From the NCBI RefSeq assembly GCF_000255295.1, contig NC_017030.1:5580001-5644000 (forward strand): DNA of 64,000 bases, read 5' to 3'. Of this stretch, positions 25,983 through 34,639 are shown piece after piece. The DNA is from Corallococcus coralloides DSM 2259. Lineage in GTDB: Bacteria > Myxococcota > Myxococcia > Myxococcales > Myxococcaceae. A model generated the notes under the pieces. It worked only from the letters and a program-made list of their open reading frames with translations, was not told the origin of the DNA and ran no database searches. How positions within the stretch are numbered: position 1 is the first letter of the stretch; the number at the start of each line of letters is the position of its first letter. The position numbers and the translations under genes were made by a program.

Positions 25983-26555
25983 TAGGTGCTGTAAAGCCGA
26001 GGAAGTTCTCGGCTTTCACTTCGTAGCGGGTGACGAGGCGACGGAAGTGGAGCCAGGCGAAGAATCGTTCCACCTTTCAGTGTCGCTTGTAGCGCCGCAG
26101 CTCGCGCCCATTCTGCGTGGCCTTGCGCTTGCGGCCCCGGTGGTGTGGGGCAATCAGCTTAACGCCGCGCTCGTCCCAGAGTCGCTCGTCGAGTTTGTCG
26201 CTGCCGTAGGCCTTGTCTCCGATGAGCCGCTCGGGGAGTTCATCGAGGAGTCCTTCGTCGAGTGCGGCCACGAGGACTCGGACCTCGTGGGCGAAGCGCT
26301 CGCGATGCCAATGGCGACAGGAAGACCCGCGCCTTCGACAGCTGCCACGGCCTTGGTCCCCTTCCCACGTTTCGTTTTTCCGACGCAGGGCCTCCTTTCT
26401 TCGCTCCCGAGAAGGCCGGGTCCACGAAGCCCTCTTCCAGGTCGAAGCCGCCCCGCTCCCTCAAATCCTTGGCCAGTTACCGCAGCACCTTGTGGAACGT
26501 ACCGTCGTAACCGACCAACGGTCGGCGTCCTGAGCCGGGGTAGGTCCACCGGTTC
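25983..26555 (-). pseudogene. Decayed IS5-family transposase remnant (older element)
   Basis: Reading down the minus strand in three frames: WTYPGSGRRPL, GTFHKVLR, a stop, LAKDLRERGGFDLEEGFVDP, GAKKGG, VGKTKRGKGTKAVAAVEG, LIGDKAYGSDKLDERL, RYKRH, a stop, then KVERFFAWLHFRRLVTRYEV. This is a DDE transposase with an internal deletion, at least two stop codons (one where W would be expected before KVERFF) and frameshifts. Its 3' end is cut by the newer IS. Confidence 0.8.
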
Positions 26556-26581
26556 TCTCCGGCAGGCGACGACGTGGTCCG

Positions 26582-26704
26582 GATGAGTGGAAGCACCTGA
26601 TAGCGGAGTTCGAGACAAGCGGCTTGCCGCAGAATGAGTTCGTGGCCAAGCACGACTTCTCGCTGGGAACCTTCCAACACTCGCTGTACAAGGAGTCCGA
26701 GTAG
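26582..26704 (+). pseudogene. Fragment resembling an IS66-type TnpA
   Basis: A 40-codon stretch reads DEWKHLIAEFETSGLPQNEF and VAKHDFSLGTFQHSLYKESE then TAG. The W-x2-L-x2-F/W-x3-SG-x3-EF-x4-S-x2-TF pattern matches the N-terminal HTH of IS66-type TnpA proteins. No start codon, partner genes or ends are visible, so it is a remnant, adjoining the decayed IS5 relative. Confidence 0.5.
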
Positions 26705-26726
26705 TTGCACAAGGGTGTGCAGGTCG

Positions 26727-29700
26727 CTATCGGTCGCGCGCCACGCCCGGTGACGGAATACCGACAATCATTGCAATAATGCGCTGCTCCACCGGCTGGA
26801 GCAGCGGCACGGTCGAGAACGCTCTTTCCAGGTCCGGGGACTCGATGGGCTCGACCATCAGGGGGCCCTCCAATGCGTCCAGCGTCCAGAAGCTTTTCCG
26901 CTTTGTTCTATGGGCGAGCACCTGTTTGATTCGCGGGCGCAGCAATCTCAGCCACTGATCTGCCACGGAACGAAGGTCCGGAGTGGGCACCTCTGGCTGC
27001 AGGTGCTCCGGGAAGAGGTGGCTCCTCAGCTCTCCCAGCACACGCCGGCGATTCAGGTCCACGTCCTTGTTCGCGCGCGAAATCCATCCATCCATGACCC
27101 GCTCGAGCAGGGCCAGTGCGCGCTGGCGGCGTACGGGTAGGAGCCTGCGCTCGCTCTGACGAAGACGCTCCACGAAGTGCCGGATGAACTCCTCGCACTC
27201 ATCAGAGGCGTCGAGATCTCGGGTATGGGGGCCCAGCCGCTGCTTGAGCGCCTGTGCCACCTCTCCCAGGTCAAAGATGGGCTCTGCATCGCGTCCGGCG
27301 AAGAAGACCCATCGAGGCGCCCCGCGGTCGCGCCCGCCCACGACGAGAAACGCCCAGGGTTCCTCGCTTCGAACCGATCCCACACACGACACCACTTCGG
27401 CCTGACTCGTGCGAATGCTCTCGTAGAGCGCTGAGTCCACCAGCGAGCTGCGCCCCACCATGCCTCGGACTGCCCCGAAGGCATCACCGAGCTCGACAGG
27501 CTCCTGCTCCCTGCTCGCCAGTGCCCTGGACGCAAGCTCCCGCACGTCAATGGGAGTCGTGTCTTGAAGGTGCACTTCCGGCTGCAGCTCGTCTTCCGGA
27601 AGGCACAGGTTAGCTCCAATGAGGTCGGCCACCATCTCGTGGCGCTCACGGAGCAGGTCCCGCTTCTGGGGCATGAAGGCCTCCGGATCCTTCGGCCACC
27701 AGATCCGAACTGTCTTGTGGGGGCTGTCCATCCGGTCGACCCGTCCCGCGCGTTGCTCCGCAGTGCGAATGACGGTCGGCGCGTCCAGGTGGACGACGCA
27801 CGAAGCCTTCTGGAGGTTCAGTCCTTCGCTGAAGGCGTCGGAGCAGAGCGCCACCAGGGGCTGGGAACCCGCGCCAAGCCCGAACGATTGCGTTGCGCGG
27901 CGCTTCGCGGCCTTCCCTCCCGCCCCCGTCAGCAGCGTCGCACGCACCATCTTCGACTCCAGCGCGTTCTGAAAGAGCTTGAGCGTGATGACATGGGAGT
28001 CGAACGCGAGTACCTGACCATGCTCGGCGTAGAGTCTGACGAGCCTGTCGATCTTCGCTTCTTCACGGTCCCTCTGCATCCTGACCACGAGCTGCCCGAT
28101 CTGCCTGTACAGCTCAGCGTCCTCCTCACACGCACGCCGGTGGGCCTCGGGGTTCCATAACCACGAGGGCTCTACCGCCTTCGTCTTTAGCCGCTTCAAC
28201 CGCCATTCCGGCACCTGGCCAGCGAGCTCTTCGCACCTGCGCACCATGTTCCCGGTGTCGGTCTTGCCGCGGGAGTCAGTGAGGTGGGCTGCGAATTTCT
28301 CGAAAGCCGCTGAAGTCCCGTGCACGTGCTCGAAGAGGGCAGCCGACGAGGAGCGGAGGCTCTTCATCACGTGATAACGTGCCAGGGCACGGGCGCTCGC
28401 AACCACCCTCCGGACATATGCTTCTTCAGTGCTATCCCAGCCCCTTGGCAGCTCCAGCCGATTGCCGAGGCGGGAGATTCCCTTGAGCCGCTCGGCCAGA
28501 TTGGCGATTTCGCGCGCAAACTCGCTGTCACTGTCCCGGCAATCGCAAGAGTAATAGAGGGGCTCGTGCCGAGGGTAGCAGGCCGATTGGCCTGTAGGCA
28601 GTCGATACGCCGAGATCTGGCTCTCGGCGATGGCATTGAGTTCGGCGCGGGTCCTCCGAACGCTGAACCTCCGGATCTCCTCTCGTAGCCTTTTCAGGTG
28701 CTCTGGATTCCGTTTCGAGGCATCGCGTGTGCCGCGCCTGAGCTGCCCCAGGACATCAAGGCAGGACTGAGGCAGGTTGTCCGCCCCCAGAAGCTCCACA
28801 AGCGCGAGCAGGTCAGATGCGCCCTTGTTGATGGGAGTCGCTGTGAAGAGGAGCGCATTGTCCGCGTAGTGGGAGACGATGCGCCGAGTGCGGTCGGACC
28901 AGTTCAGGAAGTTATGCGCCTCGTCTACCGCGAGGATCTCGATGTCCGAGATGGCCGTCGTGAGCAACGCATGGCGTGAAGCAGTGGAGTTGCTGAGCGG
29001 GCCATGCGAGTGGACCTGAAAAGGGTGTGCAGTCTCCTGGAGCTGCTTCTCCCACAACTCCACGACCTGAGGCGGGGTAACGATCATGGTCGCGGGCCGG
29101 CTCTGGCCCATACGCAGCTGCCGGTCGAAGGCGCCCCGGATCAACCACGCTCCCATGCGCGTCTTTCCCGAGCCCGTGGCGTCGGAGACCAGGACGCTCC
29201 CGACATTCTCAAGGATCCACAGGGCCTGGGAGATGCCCTGACGCTGGTGCGGCCAAAGCGGGGGAGCGAGCTGGTCGAGCAGGTCCGGAGGTACGTACTT
29301 CTTCGCCCACTCCCCCTCAAGGATCGCGGCACAGCCGCGTGCGAGTGCTTCCTGCCACGTCACCTGTCGCAGCAGGGCATCGAGGAGCGAGAAGAAGTCA
29401 TCCTTGTAATCCCTACCCTGCAGCCAGATGCCTTCGGCGAGTTGCTGGGCCTCGCGGTATCTTCGCTTCTCCTGATTCCCGAAGCGGGCGTTGGCTTCTG
29501 ACTGCTTCTTGAGTCCCTGGGCGGTGAAGTTGCTCGAACCGAGCGTCACGGCCTGCTGGGACAGGTAGATCTTCGCGTGGACGGGACGCCGCGCCTGGGC
29601 AAGGCGGACCTCGACCTTCCCATGTTCGACCAGCTCCCGCACCCGGATAAGGGCTCCCGAGAGCGTGACGGAGATCCCTCTCGACAGCCAGTAGTCCCGG

Positions 29701-30509
29701 ACCTCATCCGCGATGCTCTGGTCGTGGCTCCGGTAAACGGAGCGCTGGGATTCGAAGGGTTCCCAGCCAAACAGAAGGCGGACCTTCTCCTCGCCCGAGG
29801 TGAATGACCGCTTCGCGAGGAAGTCGATGACCCGTTCGAGCGACGCATACCCGACGATGAGGAGCACCTGCTCGGAGGCTGCCAGGTCCTGTTTCACGAT
29901 CTCATCGACCGAGGCGCCTCCTTCGTTATGGGGGAATCGGGCGGCATGTGGCCACGTAACGGATGCCGCATCTGGCGTGGAGGGTGGAGCATAATCAACC
30001 AGGCTGAGCTGGGCTGGGTCTGCCTGCCTCACCCTCTTGCGGCCCGGCGTCCCTGGGAGAAAAGGTGCGGGGTCGTTCAGCCACTTGAGCCACCGGCGCA
30101 GGACCGTGGCCTTTCGCCAGCGAATGGGCCCTGAGAGCGCCGCACACTCCGAGAGGAAGGTCTCGACCTGCTCCAGATCGAGGCTCCTGATGTCCGCTAC
30201 GCCCTGCCATTCGAGCCAGGTCTGACCACATTGGCTTCGCGCAAAGACGGCGGAGAGCTCGCGACGGACCTCTCGTGGGTCAGCGCGCACCACGTTCCTG
30301 CCAGTCGCGGTCACTGCATCCGAATCATCAATCAGGCCCAAGATGCGGCAGGCCTTACGGTAGGACGGAATGGCCTGTATCTGATGAAAGCCGGGCGCAC
30401 TCCAGTCATTGTACCGGGCGTAGTGGCGCAGCAGGGCCATCAGTCGTGGCAGAGAATTTGCCTGAGGGATGTCGTCGCTGGAGAGCTGTTTCGTCCTGCG
30501 CCTGCGCAT
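26727..30509 (-). CDS. Phospholipase-D-like domain fused to SNF2-type helicase (DISARM DrmC/DrmD-like candidate)
   Basis: About 1,260 residues from ATG 30509 (MRRRRTKQLS); the frame is open to 30695 but the extra part is not protein-like. An N-terminal helical domain is followed by a PLD-type site, VHAKIYLS near residue 310 and GSSNFTAQGL near 325. A superfamily-2/SNF2 ATPase comes next: Walker A SDATGSGKTRMG near 442, DEAH box AVDEAHNFLNW near 528, LLFTATPIN, and motif V-VI CSDAFSEGLNLQ and EQRAGRVDRMDSPHK near 918. In class 1 DISARM, PLD (DrmC) and SNF2 helicase (DrmD) are separate proteins; this single chain carries both. It is antisense to the drm operon and separated from it by IS debris. 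A stand-alone PLD-helicase defence protein is the alternative. Confidence 0.75.
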   Translation of the reverse strand: MRRRRTKQLSSDDIPQANSLPRLMALLRHYARYNDWSAPGFHQIQAIPSYRKACRILGLIDDSDAVTATGRNVVRADPREVRRELSAVFARSQCGQTWLEWQGVADIRSLDLEQVETFLSECAALSGPIRWRKATVLRRWLKWLNDPAPFLPGTPGRKRVRQADPAQLSLVDYAPPSTPDAASVTWPHAARFPHNEGGASVDEIVKQDLAASEQVLLIVGYASLERVIDFLAKRSFTSGEEKVRLLFGWEPFESQRSVYRSHDQSIADEVRDYWLSRGISVTLSGALIRVRELVEHGKVEVRLAQARRPVHAKIYLSQQAVTLGSSNFTAQGLKKQSEANARFGNQEKRRYREAQQLAEGIWLQGRDYKDDFFSLLDALLRQVTWQEALARGCAAILEGEWAKKYVPPDLLDQLAPPLWPHQRQGISQALWILENVGSVLVSDATGSGKTRMGAWLIRGAFDRQLRMGQSRPATMIVTPPQVVELWEKQLQETAHPFQVHSHGPLSNSTASRHALLTTAISDIEILAVDEAHNFLNWSDRTRRIVSHYADNALLFTATPINKGASDLLALVELLGADNLPQSCLDVLGQLRRGTRDASKRNPEHLKRLREEIRRFSVRRTRAELNAIAESQISAYRLPTGQSACYPRHEPLYYSCDCRDSDSEFAREIANLAERLKGISRLGNRLELPRGWDSTEEAYVRRVVASARALARYHVMKSLRSSSAALFEHVHGTSAAFEKFAAHLTDSRGKTDTGNMVRRCEELAGQVPEWRLKRLKTKAVEPSWLWNPEAHRRACEEDAELYRQIGQLVVRMQRDREEAKIDRLVRLYAEHGQVLAFDSHVITLKLFQNALESKMVRATLLTGAGGKAAKRRATQSFGLGAGSQPLVALCSDAFSEGLNLQKASCVVHLDAPTVIRTAEQRAGRVDRMDSPHKTVRIWWPKDPEAFMPQKRDLLRERHEMVADLIGANLCLPEDELQPEVHLQDTTPIDVRELASRALASREQEPVELGDAFGAVRGMVGRSSLVDSALYESIRTSQAEVVSCVGSVRSEEPWAFLVVGGRDRGAPRWVFFAGRDAEPIFDLGEVAQALKQRLGPHTRDLDASDECEEFIRHFVERLRQSERRLLPVRRQRALALLERVMDGWISRANKDVDLNRRRVLGELRSHLFPEHLQPEVPTPDLRSVADQWLRLLRPRIKQVLAHRTKRKSFWTLDALEGPLMVEPIESPDLERAFSTVPLLQPVEQRIIAMIVGIPSPGVARDR

Positions 30510-30807
30510 CCGGCATCCTCTTTCAGAGCAGCAGCCGTCCCCCCGTGGAACTGAAGCTGCCTTGCCTGTTGCTGAATTCCCTGCCCGAGCGTACACATCC
30601 GGCACGGCGTTTCGGAGGCCACAGGGGTCGGCTCCGAGGAATGTTTCCAGCTCGCCCTTGCAGGGGTAAGAGCGCCAATTCCCCTCCTCACGCAAGGAGG
30701 GGAGGCGCCGGAGATACCCTCAGTGCATGGTCGATGCAGCATGTATGAGCACCGGACGCGAGACGCTTTCGCTACTGGCACGGCAAGCGTGGCTCGCTGG
30801 TGAGTAG

Positions 30808-31095
30808 TCACACTACGGGCTGGCTCGAGGCGCGAGATAGGTTCCTCCGGCCGCCCTGGCCGAAGCGCTGCAGCAGTTCGTCGCGACCCGTTTCCCCGTG
30901 CACTAAGAGGTACGCCAGCTCGGACGGCAGCAACACCTCACCGGTAACTAGGCACACATTCCCATCCAGCAGGATGAAATACCGGGGGACACGGAGACCA
31001 CTCCCTCGGACGTGATGCGGCGGTGCGCAGACGGTAAGTCCGTCCCAATAAGCGGCATAAGGGCAGTGACGGACCACACCGTTGCAGTACCTCAC
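30808..31095 (-). CDS. Small hypothetical protein
   Basis: 95 codons with third positions biased to G/C and a protein-like central part (RYFILLDGNVCLVTGEVLLP, SELAYLLVHGETGRDELLQR). No family recognised. No strong ribosome binding site was identified. It may be a real small gene or the remnant of one; it precedes the PLD-helicase gene on the same strand at a distance of about 300 bp. Confidence 0.35.
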   Translation of the reverse strand: MRYCNGVVRHCPYAAYWDGLTVCAPPHHVRGSGLRVPRYFILLDGNVCLVTGEVLLPSELAYLLVHGETGRDELLQRFGQGGRRNLSRASSQPVV

Positions 31096-31182
31096 TCATC
31101 AACCAGCGCCCTGCGGGGCGCGCTCACGATGCGCGCCATGCGGCCCCCGGGCCTGCCGTGCGCGTGCGTCCTGGAGGACACC

Positions 31183-31752
31183 ATGAAGGACGTGGACGAC
31201 ACCCCGGCTCACATCTACGAGGAAAAGGTGGTGAGCCTCAACCTGGAGCTCGCCAACCTGGAGCATGCCCTGCGCGGGGCCCACCTCCTGGCCGAACTTC
31301 TCGCCAACAACGACATGCCGACCGAGGATGCCGACCGGCAGGCGCCCCGTTCCATCGTCGCGATCCTGGCCCTGGCGGATTCACGGCTCCAGCAGCTCCG
31401 CCGGGTCATCCGAGGTGAAGCAGATGCTCGGCACCTATGGGCGCCGCACAACGCCATCAGCCCGGAGCCGCTTCCAGGGGATGAAGAGGACGTGAGGCTG
31501 GAACCCCGGAGTGCGTCCGGGCCATCGGCCACTCCCGGTACCAGGAAGCGCACGGACAGCCGCAACCTCGCGCCGGACGCCAGTTTGTCGGAGGGCGTCA
31601 GACGCAGGGTGGTCTGCCCGAAATCCACGAGCGAGAACACCTCCCGTCGCTCCAGGTCCACCAGTTCCTTGCCGCTCTCCCTACGCGACAGCTCCGCGTC
31701 GAAGGTGAACGTGGTGGACAACCCCGGACTGATAACAATCTCTGGTTCCTGA
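31183..31752 (+). CDS. Hypothetical protein, genuine N-terminal part then run-on
   Basis: From ATG 31183 the first ~105 residues look coding: an amphipathic helical protein (IYEEKVVSLNLELANLEHAL, SIVAILALADSRLQQLRRVI) likely to form a coiled coil or helical bundle. Beyond about 31500 the frame runs antisense through a truncated DUF2381 gene and is not family-like, so the true C-terminus has probably been lost in a rearrangement. Function unknown. Confidence 0.45.
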   Translation: MKDVDDTPAHIYEEKVVSLNLELANLEHALRGAHLLAELLANNDMPTEDADRQAPRSIVAILALADSRLQQLRRVIRGEADARHLWAPHNAISPEPLPGDEEDVRLEPRSASGPSATPGTRKRTDSRNLAPDASLSEGVRRRVVCPKSTSENTSRRSRSTSSLPLSLRDSSASKVNVVDNPGLITISGS

Positions 31753-31922
31753 TCAGAAGGCGCCTCCGGCAGTTCGACCACACGGACACCGCCAGTCCAG
31801 GGGGCGGAGCGTGGTTGGGCGGTGGACTCCGTCCCCGCCAACACGATGAGCACCAGCAGGACTGCGTAGTACGAGGCATGCACGAGGCGGAACCTCACGA
31901 AGCAGCCCTGAGGCCGCGTCAC
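31215..31922 (-). pseudogene. DUF2381 family protein, 3'-truncated
   Basis: From ATG 31922: a signal-peptide-like hydrophobic segment (YAVLLVLIVLAGTESTA), then the myxobacterial DUF2381 pattern VRVVELPEAPSDQEPEIVIS, TTFTFDAELSR and DFGQTTLRLTPSDKLASGAR. Homology-like sequence stops near residue 136 (about 31510); the remaining frame is the antisense of the neighbouring plus-strand gene and is Ser/Arg-rich nonsense. Full-length DUF2381 proteins are roughly twice the surviving conserved part. Family members are envelope or secreted proteins of unknown role. Confidence 0.6.
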
Positions 31923-32371
31923 TCGAAGTGGTCGACCGGCTTCAATTCCCCCACGGGGAAGACAAGCGCGGAGTCGGCATCGCCGCCGGGCTTTCGCTCA
32001 AGGCCCCGCTTTCCGTCCTGACCCTCCGGGTACACCTGAAAGTTCTCCGCGTGCATGACCATGGGGTGGCAGCCCACCTTGGACCCAACCTAGAAGGTTC
32101 CTAGGCTCTGCTGGGGCCTCGCTACTTGGCTGGTTGGTTCATGGCTGGGGTGGTGGCACGAAACCGCCCTTGCCGTGAGCAAATCCGGCTAGCGCCTCGG
32201 CATAAGGGCCTTGGCGGAAGCATTCGCTGGCATCCAGTCCCTTCCGGGGCCGGACGCCTTCCTCCAACCCCAACCCGCAACACGGCGTACTGCGAGTCGC
32301 ACGGGCCGCGGAGCACCCGCTCCATGTCCCTCATGCCCCGAGGTGCGCCCTCAACCACGAGGAGGAGCACC
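31923..32371. other. 449 bp without a recognised gene
   Basis: Upstream region of the DUF932 gene. The DUF932 frame is open from 32126 but codes for nothing conserved before ATG 32372. A promoter for the DUF932 gene presumably lies here; I see no convincing -35/-10. Confidence 0.3.
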
Positions 32372-33349
32372 ATGTCTCACGACATCCACCAGATGGCCTA
32401 CGTCGGAGAGGAGCCCTGGCACGGCCTGGGCACGCAGTTGCCCAGGAGCAGCACCTACGAGGAGGTGGTGCAGGCGGCCGGCTTCTACACCGCCGTCGAG
32501 CGCCCCCTCTTCTCGCCCCCGATGGAGGAGCCCATCCCGGACCGCAAGGGCCTCTTCCGGAGCGACACGGGCGAGTACCTAGCCACCGTCCACAAGGGCT
32601 ACGAGGTGGTGCAGTTCGAGGAGGTGGCCCGCACGCTGGTGGAGGCAGCCGGCGGCGTGGGCGCCATCTTCCACACGGCAGGCACGCTGGGCCGCAACGG
32701 CGTGCGCGGGTGGCTGCTGGGCGAGCTGCCCGAGCCGCTGCTCGTCCGGGGCGACAAGAGTCCCATCCGCCGCTACGTGCTGGGCTACACCGGCCACGAC
32801 GGCACCACGGCGATTACCCTCAAGAACGTGGCCACCCGCGTGGTCTGCCAGAACACCATCGGCGTCGCCCTCAACGAGCAGGACGGGCCCGAGTGGCACA
32901 TCCCGCACTTCGACAACGCGAAGCAGCGGCTGGAGGAAGCCGGCCGAGCGTTCCGGGAGCTGCTGGAGAGCTACGCCCGCTTCGGGAACCTGGCCAACCG
33001 GCTGGCGGTGACGCCCTTCTCGGAGGAGCAGCTCCGCCACGTGCTGGACGCGGTGCTGCCGCTGCCCGAGGACGAGGGCAACCACCCGCGCATCCTGCAT
33101 GCCCGGGAGAAGGTGGTGGAGCTGTACCACGTCGGCACCGGCATCGAGGGTGACATGCAGGGCTCCGCCTGGGCGGCCCTCTAGGCGGTGGCGGAGTACA
33201 CGGACCACCACCGGCAGACGCGGGCCGTGCAGGGCAGGCGCATGGACGCGATGCGCCTGGAGTCCATCTGGATGGGCAAGGCCGCCTGCATGAAGCGGCA
33301 GGCCCTCACCGCCATCCTGGGCGAGTCCCAGCTCCGGCTCGTGGCGTAA
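32372..33349 (+). pseudogene. DUF932 phage/plasmid-like protein interrupted by an in-frame TAG
   Basis: ATG 32372 follows GAGGAGGAG. The first 270 codons are a typical DUF932 protein of mobile elements (MSHDIHQMAYVGEEPWHGLG, TTAITLKNVATRVVCQNTIG, GTGIEGDMQGSAWAAL). A TAG at 33182-33184 stops it, but the same frame continues as AVAEYTDHHRQTRAVQGRRM through LESIWMGKAACMKRQALTAI to TAA at 33347-33349, exactly the C-terminus expected for the family. So one codon, probably for a residue such as Gln or Trp, has become amber. DUF932 proteins are widespread on plasmids and phages; their role is poorly defined. The product may survive as a truncated protein or depend on suppression. Confidence 0.8.
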
Positions 33350-33384
33350 GGCCCGAGGCGGGAAGCTCGAAGCAGAGGTGCACC

Positions 33385-33492
33385 ATGGACTGGCTCAAGA
33401 AGGCGCTGACCTCGCGCCTGGCCCGGGAAGTGGCCGCCGCCATCCTCACGGTGGTGTCCGACTTCCTGGGACGGCGCAGGGAAGCGCGGTGA
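33385..33492 (+). CDS. 35-residue small protein downstream of DUF932
   Basis: ATG 33385 to TGA 33492 encodes MDWLKKALTSRLAREVAAAI then LTVVSDFLGRRREAR. It is a short amphipathic/hydrophobic helix with basic ends, the kind seen in small membrane-active or holin-like peptides. A purine-rich AGCAGAGG lies upstream. It follows the DUF932 frame by 35 bp on the same strand, so it is probably co-transcribed. Function unknown. Confidence 0.4.
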   Translation: MDWLKKALTSRLAREVAAAILTVVSDFLGRRREAR

Positions 33493-33808
33493 CATGGGAG
33501 GGTGGGGCTGTACTTCATCGACTGCCCCACCCTTCTTCTTACCGCTCACGCACCGGGTGGGCCGGGTCCATCCCCTGGTAGCAGGTAGAGGTGGACGGCA
33601 GTCCCCCACGGGCGGCCGAAGTCCCTGGGCACTTTTCCCGGTCCACCCCCCAAAAGCAGAAGTAGCGGGAGCGCCCCGACCCCTCGTGCACGAGGAGCGA
33701 GAGGGCTTACACAGGGGGTACGGTCATCAGGACCCGATGGGGGCAGGCGGCCCGCGCCAGATAGTTAGGTCCGCACCGGCTCGACCTCAATCAGCGCGCT
33801 ACAATTAT
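33493..33808. other. 316 bp without a gene
   Basis: Between the small DUF932-linked gene and a convergent gene. I see a short imperfect hairpin around 33681-33702 (CCCTCGTGCACGAGGAGCGAG) and no coding sequence. Confidence 0.3.
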
Positions 33809-34639
33809 TCATCGGGGCGACCTTGGACATCCGAACGTAATGTTCCACTTCTCTAACAGTTCGCGGACCTCCCGCACGATCTCTGGTTCGCTTAAGGGGG
33901 GAACCATGACGATCTGACCTCCCCAGCTTGACTCACCAACCGCCCGGAGGGGTCTGCCATTGAACGAATCAATTGAGAAGAAATTCGGCCACCTTCCAGG
34001 CGGCTGCGCGGTCCAGCGAACCTTTCCGTACTTGCTGAAGCTCTCCATACCACTGCCAATCACGATCATTAAGCAGGCGGTGCGCGCCTCATCCACCACA
34101 CGGACAAAGCACTCCCAGCCGTCCTTCAAGACCAGTTCATCCGCATTGTCGATGGGCGTGGCTTGAACGGTCGCGAACGGGGTCAGTACATCGACGTGAG
34201 CCGCCAGGGAGTGCTCCTCAGACTCGTAGTACGAGGCCCCAATCAAGTTGAGAAAGGATTCCACCCGGTCGAAGTAACGACTTGGACGCCCCTCTATTCT
34301 CTTGACGGTAAAATATCTTTCCTGGCGCGCGAGCGCTTTCAGGGCCTCATCTACCGTGCAGCCCTTCAAGGACGATACCGTCTGCCCTGATCCACTGCGA
34401 CCCACAATTCCAGTCTCGTCGAACTCGGTCCAGCTAGGGTTCAGCCCAACAGTGAGAACCCGAAGGTCCGGATGGGTGAGCCTCCCGAAGTAAGTTACCG
34501 GGAGGGAGCCCGGCAAGAATCTAACACCGTGGAACGCTTCGCTGCTGAACCTCGCAAGCTTGTTGCAGCTATCCCTGAACAGCTTGGTCATCTCGGAGCT
34601 GCGGGTATTTGAGAGCGCGACAGGCATCTTTTTCCGCAT
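33809..34639 (-). CDS. Uncharacterised protein, possibly uracil-DNA-glycosylase-like fold
   Basis: 276 residues from ATG 34639, chosen because AAGGAGGG sits six bases upstream (MRKKMPVALS). The motif DLRVLTVGLNPSWTEFDE near residues 60-75 resembles the G-x-N-P-x water-activating loop of the UDG superfamily, and a later strand-loop LMIVIGSGMESF could be part of the same Rossmann-like sandwich. The HxS/HPS-type second motif of UDGs is not obvious, so activity is uncertain. Base composition is less G/C-rich than the chromosome, consistent with acquired cargo. Stand-alone, with gene-free stretches on both sides. Confidence 0.5.
   Translation of the reverse strand: MRKKMPVALSNTRSSEMTKLFRDSCNKLARFSSEAFHGVRFLPGSLPVTYFGRLTHPDLRVLTVGLNPSWTEFDETGIVGRSGSGQTVSSLKGCTVDEALKALARQERYFTVKRIEGRPSRYFDRVESFLNLIGASYYESEEHSLAAHVDVLTPFATVQATPIDNADELVLKDGWECFVRVVDEARTACLMIVIGSGMESFSKYGKVRWTAQPPGRWPNFFSIDSFNGRPLRAVGESSWGGQIVMVPPLSEPEIVREVRELLEKWNITFGCPRSPR

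Noticed and set aside
26077-26271. Small transposase-like frame (64 codons) as a gene of its own
   Set aside because: It is one frame segment of a decayed IS5-family transposase that continues in other frames on both sides.
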